Source: UPXZ01 sp049840795 (lineage in GTDB: Bacteria > Bacteroidota > Bacteroidia > Bacteroidales > Paludibacteraceae). Taken from it: a stretch of DNA of 12,540 nucleotides. The stretch spans positions 1-12,540 of the forward strand of contig JASGJK010000037.1 in the NCBI GenBank assembly GCA_049840795.1, in the 5' to 3' direction. The notes beneath the pieces were generated by a model that was not told the DNA's origin, did not search any database, and was given only the letters and a program-made list of their open reading frames with translations. Below, one piece after another: positions 7,005 to 12,540 of the stretch. The translations under genes were made by a program, and so were the position numbers. Positions within the stretch are counted from its first letter, which is position 1; the number at the start of each line of letters is the position of its first letter.

Positions 7005-7448
7005 ATGTCAATCAACAAAGCAATTTTAGTAGGAAACGTAGGACGTGATCCTGAAGTTCGTTATTTAGAAAAGAATGTTGCTGTTGCAAATTTCACATTA
7101 GCCACGACCGAAAGAGGCTACACAATGCAAAACGGCACACAAGTACCTGACCGCACCGAATGGCACAACATTGTAGCTTGGAGAGGATTAGCCGAATTGG
7201 CTGAAAAGCACATCAGAAAAGGCTCACAGTTGTACATAGAAGGAAAAATTCAGACCCGCTCCTGGGAAAAAGACGGAGTGAAACGTTATACAACAGAGAT
7301 TTATGCCGATACTATTCAGTTACTCGGGAAAAAACCGGATTCAGTAGAAGGATTAGTTGCTACGCCTATTTCACAGGCAAGCTCAAGTACGGTTCTGCCG
7401 GCTGAGCCAATAGTTGCAGACGAAGAAGCGGACGACCTGCCGTTCTAA
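7005..7448 (+). CDS. ssb: Single-stranded DNA-binding protein
   Basis: SSB coats single-stranded DNA during replication, recombination and repair. The 147-residue protein has an OB-fold over about residues 3-108 (INKAILVGNVGRDPEVRY, then TEWHNIVAWRGLAELAEKHI, then QLYIEGKIQTRSWEKDG). The DNA-stacking tryptophans Trp53 and Trp87 are present. A short flexible linker rich in Ser, Ala and Pro follows, and the conserved acidic tip is DEEADDLPF (139-147), which recruits partner proteins. Start ATG is at 7005, and the gene ends just before a strong terminator. Length and motifs are normal for a chromosomal SSB. Confidence 0.97.
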   Translation: MSINKAILVGNVGRDPEVRYLEKNVAVANFTLATTERGYTMQNGTQVPDRTEWHNIVAWRGLAELAEKHIRKGSQLYIEGKIQTRSWEKDGVKRYTTEIYADTIQLLGKKPDSVEGLVATPISQASSSTVLPAEPIVADEEADDLPF

Positions 7449-7471
7449 ACAAGACAAAAAATATTTATACG

Positions 7472-7512
7472 AGACACACAGTTTTACAAATTTAGAGCTG
7501 TGTGTTTTATTT
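7472..7512 (+). terminator. Intrinsic terminator of ssb
   Basis: Arms ACACACAG (7474-7481) and CTGTGTGT (7498-7505) pair perfectly and can be extended by two pairs outward (one G-T). The loop is 16 bases, and the stem is followed by TTTATTTTATT. It ends only 15 bp before the start of the next gene, so that gene would depend on read-through or on a promoter I cannot see. Confidence 0.8.
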
Positions 7513-7526
7513 TATTCCAAAAGAAA

Positions 7527-8071
7527 ATGGCATTAATAAAATCAGTAAGGGGTTATACTCCTATTATCGGAAAAGATTGTTACTTGGCGGAAAACGCTAC
7601 CGTAGTCGGCGATGTAATTATGGGTAACGGTTGTAGTGTGTGGTTCAACGCGGTATTGCGCGGCGACGTAAATTCTATCCGAATAGGTAACAATGTGAAT
7701 ATCAAGATGGCTCGGTTTTGCATACTCTGTATGAAAAATCAGTTGTCGAAATTGGAGATTATGTATCTGTGGGACATAATGCGACCATTCACGGAGCCAA
7801 AATAAATGACTATGCGCTCATTGGGATGGGCGCGATATTGCTCGACTACGCCGAAGTAGGTGAAGGCGCTATTGTTGCTGCCGGCGCATTGGTTTTAAGC
7901 AATACCAAAATCCCACCTTACACACTATGGGCAGGGGTTCCTGCAAAATTTGTAAAAAATGTAGAGCCGGAACAAACCAACGAAATAAACCGCAAAATAG
8001 CTCATAATTATGCCAAGTATGCAAGTTGGTACACAGCAGACGACAATCAACCAGAGCTAAACCTTCGATGA
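7527..8071 (+). CDS. Gamma-carbonic-anhydrase-family hexapeptide protein, interrupted by an apparent one-base deletion
   Basis: This left-handed beta-helix protein belongs to the gamma carbonic anhydrase / YrdA-PaaY group. The ATG at 7527 gives MALIKSVRGYTPIIGKDC and then hexapeptide repeats (ATVVGDVIMGNGCSVWFNAVLRGDVNSIRIGN, read in two parts). After residue 59 (ATC at 7701-7703) the frame breaks. Adding one C there restores QDGSVLHTLYEKS and the rest, to a stop at 8069-8071, for a total of 181 residues, which is normal for the family. The three expected metal-binding histidines are His66, His84 and His89 (LHTLYE, VGHNATIHG). They all lie after the break, so the uncorrected product would lack them. 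True carbonic anhydrase activity is not assured, as many relatives have unknown substrates. A sequence error is the likely cause of the break. Confidence 0.88.
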
Positions 8072-8190
8072 TTACAGCACAAAACGCAGTTCGCACAAGA
8101 AAATTTTCAGTTAATAGTTAAAATACGTCCTTTCACTGACAAATATCGCTCTTCACCATTTTTTTGATGTGGAAAGAAACGATTTATTAT

Positions 8191-8198
8191 TATCTTTG
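8191..8198 (+). promoter_or_regulatory. -7 box of the ABC exporter operon promoter
   Basis: TATCTTTG matches TAnnTTTG perfectly, 25 bp before the permease ATG at 8224. A TTTG lies at 8163-8166, but its 24-bp spacing is somewhat long for a -33 element. The rest of the 8072-8223 gap shows no terminator for the preceding gene. Confidence 0.6.
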
Positions 8199-8223
8199 TG
8201 TCTTACAAAAAAACATATCATCA

Positions 8224-9712
8224 ATGATTATTTCGGACTTATTAAAACTAAATTGGAAAAAAGATTTTAGGGCACAAGGTTTTTACAAAGGATTAGCTGT
8301 AAAAATTCTCATGGGATTTATAGGTCTATACTTTGCAACAATATTTTTGTTTCTTGGATTCTTTTTGGGCGACATACTTGATGAAGTTAGCCCTACATTA
8401 AAGCCGTTAGAGATATTCAACGGCATCACACTTTACCTTATACTCGGTAGTTTACTGTTGCGCTTCTTTATGATGCAGTTAAACACTATCAATTTGCAAA
8501 GTTATCAATCGTTACCGATCAAACGTCACACATTGGTAAATTTCATTCTTCTACGCCCTGTCTTCAGTTGGATAAACTATTTTATCTTACTGGCGATCAT
8601 CCCCTTTGCGATAAAAAGCGTCAGCGCATATTATTCGGTATTCGTAGCATTTAGGTTTGTATTAAATTTTATACTCATTATCTGGTTTGATATTCTGATA
8701 GCCTCTTTCTTGAAACGAAAATTCGGTTCGTCATTGAGTGCGTTAGTCATCTTTCTGGTTGTTGCTGCCGGTTTGGTGGCATTGGAATATCTTGAAAATA
8801 TTTTCATTGTTTGGTTTTTCAATGCAGATGTTTAATACGCTGATACTTCATCCTGCCGGATTGCTTATCTCATTGGCAGTCGTGTTTGTCGCTTATGGAT
8901 TGAACATTTGGTTTTTTTCTCAAAATTACTATCCTGAAAAGTTTAATGAAAAGCTAAAACAAAACGAATCAACCATTACCAAAAGTTTTACTTTTTTAGA
9001 AAAATATGGTACTGTTGGAGAATTGATTTCGCTTCAAATAAAATTAATTTTTCGACATAAAAGAACTAAAGCTCTGGTATATATGTCGGCTTTTTTCTTA
9101 TTTTACGGACTTATTTTTTACACAAATCCTGTATATAAAGATCAACCGGGCTGGTTGTTTTTCGGCGCTATCTTTACCACCGGAATATTGATGATAATGT
9201 ACGGACAATGGATTATCAGTTGGGAAAGCAGTTATTTTGACAGTCTGATGACCAAAAACATTCCTATAAAAACGTACATGAGAGCCAATTACTATATTTT
9301 GACCGCTTTCAACACCATCTCGTTTATTCTGACAACCCCTTATTTCTTTTTCGGAGAAAAAATTATCTGGTTACACATTGTTGCTTTTCTGTACAACACC
9401 GGTGTCAACATTTCGCTATTCCTTTTCTTCAGTTCATTCAATACGAAACGGGTAGATTTGAATGCACGTAGTTCGTTCAACTATCAAGGTACCACGTACA
9501 AGAGTTTCCTCATAGTATTACCTATTTTATTTCTTCCGATGATTGTAATGGGCATAGCCGCTTTCGTTGGATACACCAATGTAGGATTAGCCATTATGGG
9601 GGGATTAGGGTTAATTGGATTTATTTTAAGAGAAAAAATTCTCGATCAAACGATCAAACTCTTCAACAAACGTAAATACGTTATGGCTGAAGGATTTAGA
9701 GAAAAAGCATAA
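8224..9712 (+). CDS. Multi-pass membrane protein resembling DUF5687 (putative ABC exporter permease), with an apparent one-base insertion
   Basis: The first frame runs from ATG 8224 (MIISDLLKLNWKKDFRAQGF) to a stop at 8833-8835. The second frame continues without gap to 9712. Removing one T from the run at 8815-8819 joins them into 495 residues, a length that fits Bacteroidota DUF5687-type proteins. About 11-12 hydrophobic helices are visible. Two similar segments, LPIKRHTLV (residue 97 on) and IPIKTYMRA (about residue 346 on), each sit before a membrane segment and suggest an internal two-fold repeat, as in fused ABC-2 permeases. It lies upstream of an ABC ATPase on the same strand, so the two probably form an exporter. 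The substrate is unknown. A possible upstream extension to 8164 is rejected because it would contain the promoter. Confidence 0.8.
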
Positions 9713-9784
9713 CATATATAATTAACAATCTTCTGATATCTTTTATCAATCGAGATAAGTAGGAAGACAAATTTTCACTAAGAA

Positions 9785-10480
9785 ATGATACAAATAGACA
9801 ATCTTTCAAAACAATACAACGAGAATATTGTGCTAAAAATAAGCAGTTTATCCATTCAAGATGGAGAAAGTTTCGGATTGGTTGGAAATAACGGAGCGGG
9901 TAAAACCACCCTTTTCCGATTGATTTTAGACTTGATTGAGGCTAATACCGGCAAAGTGCTGGTCAATGGCCAGCCTGTTGCCCGAAACGATGAATGGAAA
10001 ACAATTATCGGCTCTTTTCTTGACGAGGGATTCCTCATCGACTTTTTGACACCGGATGAATACTTCCATTTTGTAGGAAAACTGTACCAAAAATCAGAAG
10101 GAGATATTACGCTGTTTTTGGAAAGTATGGCTGAGTTTTTCAATGGAGAAATTTTAGGTGCAAAAAAACTTATCCGAGATTTATCCAAAGGGAATCAGAA
10201 AAAAGTAGGTATTGCCGCCGCCATTCTTCCCGAGCCGAAAATTCTTATTTTAGACGAACCGTTTACAGCTCTTGATCCTTCATCACAAATACGGTTAAAA
10301 CGTCTTTTGGAAGATTTACAAGCCACCAAAGGAATGTCAATGCTTATCTCAAGCCACGACCTAAATCACGTTACGGAAGTTTGCAAACGAATCGTGGTAC
10401 TTGAAAAAGGAAGTATCGTAAGAGATATTGAACGTAGCGAAGACACTTTGAAAGAATTGGAAAGTTATTTTGCCGTTTGA
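9785..10480 (+). CDS. ABC transporter ATP-binding protein
   Basis: This 231-residue nucleotide-binding subunit, of the type that drives ABC-2 exporters, probably powers the membrane protein encoded 72 bp upstream. Motifs in order are Walker A GNNGAGKT (34-41), an atypical signature LSKGNQKKV (133-141) instead of LSGGQ, Walker B ILILDEP (153-159), D-loop ALDP (162-165) and the H-loop histidine His191 in SSHD. At the Q-loop position the sequence is IGSFLDEG (75-82), with an acidic residue where glutamine is usual. The protein is short and lacks the extra C-terminal domain of importer ATPases. It starts at ATG 9785 and is followed by a strong terminator. The substrate cannot be told from the sequence. 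Confidence 0.93.
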   Translation: MIQIDNLSKQYNENIVLKISSLSIQDGESFGLVGNNGAGKTTLFRLILDLIEANTGKVLVNGQPVARNDEWKTIIGSFLDEGFLIDFLTPDEYFHFVGKLYQKSEGDITLFLESMAEFFNGEILGAKKLIRDLSKGNQKKVGIAAAILPEPKILILDEPFTALDPSSQIRLKRLLEDLQATKGMSMLISSHDLNHVTEVCKRIVVLEKGSIVRDIERSEDTLKELESYFAV

Positions 10481-10523
10481 GTAAAAACGTACTAAGCAAA
10501 TATCAAAATGTTTTTACATATTT

Positions 10524-10568
10524 TCCCGCAAACAAACTCTTTGAGCTGCTTGTTTTGCGGGATTTTTT
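10524..10568 (+). terminator. Intrinsic terminator of the ABC exporter operon
   Basis: Arms CCCGCAAACAA (10525-10535) and TTGTTTTGCGGG (10550-10561) pair with one bulged T, extended by a T-A pair at 10524/10562. The stem is followed by a run of six T (10563-10568). It lies 44 bp after the ATPase stop. Confidence 0.85.
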
Positions 10569-10643
10569 CGGTCAATGTAATTTTAACATAAATGCTCCCA
10601 TTGCTACCTACACAACAACAAAAGCATATAAACATCAGATTAA

Positions 10644-10665
10644 AAATAAGTTATATTTCTTATTT
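10644..10665 (-). terminator. Weak candidate terminator of the TSUP gene
   Basis: Arms AAATAAG (10644-10650) and CTTATTT (10659-10665) form a perfect 7-bp AT-rich stem with an 8-base loop. On the minus strand the stem merges into a T-run, 32 bp after the TSUP stop. The low GC content of the stem makes it a weak call. The rest of 10569-10696 shows nothing else. Confidence 0.35.
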
Positions 10666-10696
10666 CGCGTAACATCTCCCATCAAAAAGAGACTGA

Positions 10697-11470
10697 TTAC
10701 AAATATTTATAAACCATAAAAACAGCTACGAAAAGTAAAAAGATGGCATATGTTTTTTTGAACATTGACGATGGGAGTTTCACCGCTAATTTTGACCCGA
10801 AAAATGCACCTATAATAATTCCAACAGCGATAAATGTCGCATTTAAAATCTGTAAATGTCCGTTTTGCGCATAAACAATCACGCTTGGAAGTCCTACGGG
10901 AAGTTGGAGCGCTGCCAATGAGGTGGCGGCAGCCATTTTAGGATCGTAACGAAAAATACCGATTAACGCCGGAACAATGATAATTCCTCCCCCTTTACCA
11001 AAAAGCCCGGCAAAAACTCCGGCTCCCAAGCCCACCAACATAAAAGCCCAAAATGTTTTTTTTAACCTTGGTTGCGTTGTTGGTGCAGAGGTGTTTTTTT
11101 CACGAAAATATGAAAATATATCAAAATAACTCAATGAGATATACAAAAGAATTCCGGCATACAGTTTTGCCAATAAACTTTCACTGATATTCACAGCCAT
11201 TTCACCACCCAAAAATGATCCGGTAAATAAACCGATTGCAATCCATAACGACTCTTTGATGTTAATAAAACCTGCTTTGTAATATGCCCAAACGCCTAAT
11301 ATCCCCACAGGAAGCAACATAGCTGCCAATGAGGTGGCATTCGCGTCAAGAATATCGACACCGAAAAACACAATAATGGAAGGTACGAGAATAATCCCTC
11401 CACCAATACCAAACAAACCGGACAAAATTCCGGCAATTATTCCTAAAATTACGTAACCTATTTCTTGCAT
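10697..11470 (-). CDS. TSUP-family (TauE/SafE) membrane permease
   Basis: TSUP proteins are inner-membrane transporters or exporters of small, often sulfur-containing anions such as sulfite or sulfoacetate. The exact substrate here is unknown. The 257-residue protein shows the typical internal duplication: SGLFGIGGGIILVPSI (17-32) and AGLFGKGGGIIIVPAL (154-169), and ATSLAAMLLPVGI (45-57) and ATSLAALQLPVGL (182-194). Eight or so hydrophobic helices are visible, with a hydrophilic linker between the halves (about 123-138, REKNTSAPTTQPRLKK). It starts at ATG 11468-11470, 19 bp after a consensus -7 box. It is a single-gene unit, convergent with the ABC operon, and has no sulfur-metabolism genes beside it in this window. 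Confidence 0.92.
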   Translation of the reverse strand: MQEIGYVILGIIAGILSGLFGIGGGIILVPSIIVFFGVDILDANATSLAAMLLPVGILGVWAYYKAGFINIKESLWIAIGLFTGSFLGGEMAVNISESLLAKLYAGILLYISLSYFDIFSYFREKNTSAPTTQPRLKKTFWAFMLVGLGAGVFAGLFGKGGGIIIVPALIGIFRYDPKMAAATSLAALQLPVGLPSVIVYAQNGHLQILNATFIAVGIIIGAFFGSKLAVKLPSSMFKKTYAIFLLFVAVFMVYKYL

Positions 11471-11489
11471 TGAGAAAAATTTAATTATA

Positions 11490-11497
11490 CAAAGTTA
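11490..11497 (-). promoter_or_regulatory. -7 box of the TSUP gene promoter
   Basis: The minus strand reads TAACTTTG, matching TAnnTTTG, 19 bp before the ATG. A perfect 6-bp inverted repeat (TCAACT at 11509-11514 and AGTTGA at 11519-11524) lies just upstream, at about the -33 region, and could be an operator. Confidence 0.6.
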
Positions 11498-11558
11498 CCA
11501 AAAATATATCAACTTTTTAGTTGAATGAAAAAGAGAGGCTATACTTTCATAATTCTTT

Positions 11559-11579
11559 TATTCGGTTGGAAACCGAATA
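11559..11579. repeat. Perfect 9-bp inverted repeat with 3-base loop
   Basis: TATTCGGTT (11559-11567) and AACCGAATA (11571-11579) pair perfectly around GGA. It has no adjacent T-run on either strand. It sits between the alpha-2-macroglobulin terminator and the TSUP promoter, so it could be a back-up terminator, a regulatory site for the TSUP gene or an mRNA end-protecting hairpin. I cannot decide between these. Confidence 0.6.
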
Positions 11580-11585
11580 TCCTAA

Positions 11586-11616
11586 TAAAAAAGAGACGGA
11601 CAATCCATCCGTCTCT
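11586..11616 (-). terminator. Intrinsic terminator of the alpha-2-macroglobulin gene
   Basis: Arms AGAGACGGA (11592-11600) and TCCGTCTCT (11608-11616) form a perfect 9-bp stem with a 7-base loop. On the minus strand it is followed by an uninterrupted T-run (11586-11592). It lies 8 bp after the stop codon and is one of the strongest terminators in the window. Confidence 0.88.
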
Positions 11617-11623
11617 AATATAT

Positions 11624-12540
11624 TTATTTTACCACCATCTTTTCTCCTCCCGAATGGGCCGTAAATTCCGGTGCGTATTGGCATTGTATTTCTGCCATTC
11701 CGCTACTGAACGAGCCTGCATTGTTTACCCACAATTCGTATTCAAAAACGTAGGTTCCTTTGGGTAAAAACTGGAAGAAAAATTGTGTGGAAGCATCTTT
11801 TGTGGTTCGATAATAAATGGTTCCTTCTTTCCAAGCACAACCTGAAAGTTGATTTACCGGTTCAAAACAAGCGGCTCGTAAATCTTTAAGTGCAACAAAT
11901 TCCAAATCGCGGTCGGTAGTTACAACCAAGCGTGTGATGACTTTATCGCCTTTTTTCAACGTAGTTTGATTGATGGGAAGCATCGACTTTCCGCTGGTGG
12001 AAACTCGTTCCACAAACAAACTCTTACTTACGCTCAACTCTTTTCCTTGCGATTTGATTTTATCCACATCCATATAATATTGCCAATAAGCTGATCCCCA
12101 CGAAATTCCCGAAGTACTTTTACTTTGCACGGTAATTTTTCCCATATCGGGTTTCAACGTTTCAACCGGAATGCTTTCTTTTAGATAAGCCGTTCCTACT
12201 TCCACGTTTTTGGTTGATAATTTAGTGCTTCCGAGCAAAATTTCCACATCACCTTTGTTTAAAAGCCAATCAGTACCGTAATTCAACAGTGCATAAATGG
12301 CATCCAGTGTGCTGATTGGCGTATCCCAGCGTTGCGTTTGTTTTTGTTTCAGCAACCAGATTTTCATTTCGTCCACGTCGGCTTGTGATTTTCTGATTTC
12401 ATTAAATGCTTCCATCACAGCCGTTTGAACAGCAATAGGACGTTCGTACCACCACCATCCGGCTGTGTTTTTTGCCCAATACATACCAAGTTCATCGGTT
12501 TTCATTGCATTTTCGCGAATGGACGCAAGAATTTCTTCTG
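11624..12540 (-). CDS. Alpha-2-macroglobulin family protein (C-terminal part; gene runs off the right edge)
   Basis: The frame is open to the right edge. The first visible residues are EEILASIRENAMKTDELG, so the ATG at 12503-12505 is internal. About 304 C-terminal residues are seen. Bacterial alpha-2-macroglobulins are large envelope proteins thought to trap host or rival proteases, and Bacteroidota versions are near 1,900 residues. Family features are the helical repeat text AVQTAVMEAFNEI and RWDTPISTLDAIYALLNYG, ISWGSAYWQYYMDVDKI, the domain KGDKVITRLVVTTDRDLEFV with DLRAACFEPVNQLSG, and the end PKGTYVFEYELWVNNAGSFSS, then AEIQCQYAPEFTAHS. No CxEQ thioester motif is in this part, but it would lie upstream if present. 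The gene ends in a strong terminator. Confidence 0.88.
   Translation of the reverse strand, partial: EEILASIRENAMKTDELGMYWAKNTAGWWWYERPIAVQTAVMEAFNEIRKSQADVDEMKIWLLKQKQTQRWDTPISTLDAIYALLNYGTDWLLNKGDVEILLGSTKLSTKNVEVGTAYLKESIPVETLKPDMGKITVQSKSTSGISWGSAYWQYYMDVDKIKSQGKELSVSKSLFVERVSTSGKSMLPINQTTLKKGDKVITRLVVTTDRDLEFVALKDLRAACFEPVNQLSGCAWKEGTIYYRTTKDASTQFFFQFLPKGTYVFEYELWVNNAGSFSSGMAEIQCQYAPEFTAHSGGEKMVVK

Noticed and set aside
5999..7448. nagB and ssb as a functional pair
   Set aside because: They are divergent, each has its own promoter and terminator, and their functions are unrelated. The adjacency looks incidental.
8164..8223. In-frame upstream extension of the permease start
   Set aside because: It would place the -7 box at 8191-8198 inside the coding region. 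The ATG at 8224 fits the promoter and begins a typical N-terminus.
10477..10719. Open frame of 80 codons on the plus strand after the ABC ATPase
   Set aside because: It begins with TTG, runs straight through the strong terminator at 10524-10568 and has no recognisable protein character.
1..12540. CRISPR arrays, tRNA or rRNA genes, insertion sequences, phage genes, riboswitches
   Set aside because: I saw no regularly spaced repeats, cloverleaf-like sequences, transposase or integrase motifs or recognisable riboswitch cores on either strand.

Overview
The window is AT-rich and tightly packed, and reads like a chromosome segment of a Bacteroidota, most likely Bacteroidales. Several features point there: the F-type ATP synthase gene order (beta and epsilon first, then a small membrane protein, a, c, b, delta, alpha), an AtpB with a long N-terminal secreted domain, a very short epsilon, Bacteroidota-type -7 boxes (TAnnTTTG) in most of the main intergenic gaps, weak or absent Shine-Dalgarno sequences, a DUF5687-like ABC exporter pair, and a Bacteroidota-style alpha-2-macroglobulin C-terminus. 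I cannot name the genus.

Layout. Positions 1-5715, minus strand: ATP synthase operon, transcribed right to left as atpD, atpC, an AtpI-like membrane protein, atpB, atpE, atpF, atpH and atpA. atpA runs off the left edge, and atpG is expected beyond it. A consensus -7 box at 5817-5824 starts the operon. Positions 5950-6843, minus strand: nagB (glucosamine-6-phosphate deaminase) with its own promoter and terminator. Positions 6950-7512, plus strand: ssb with promoter and terminator, divergent from nagB. Positions 7527-8071, plus: gamma-carbonic-anhydrase-like hexapeptide protein. Positions 8191-10568, plus: a promoter, a multi-pass DUF5687-like permease, an ABC ATPase and a strong terminator. 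Positions 10697-11497, minus: a TSUP (TauE/SafE) permease with its own promoter. Positions 11586-12540, minus: the C-terminus of a large alpha-2-macroglobulin, cut by the window edge, with a strong terminator.

Function. The ATP synthase genes encode a proton-type enzyme as judged from the c subunit. The remaining genes are housekeeping or envelope functions (amino-sugar catabolism, DNA replication and repair, small-molecule export, anion transport, protease trapping) and do not form one pathway.

The most notable observation is that three otherwise conserved genes (atpF, the carbonic-anhydrase-like gene, the DUF5687-like gene) are each broken by what looks like a single-base indel. Because one of them is the ATP synthase b subunit, consensus or assembly errors are more likely than three real mutations. 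I did not find a convincing undescribed system. The remaining findings are modest: a possible leader ORF before atpD, an unusual 164-bp spacer before atpA, tandem hairpins next to the TSUP promoter, and an unusual ABC signature.
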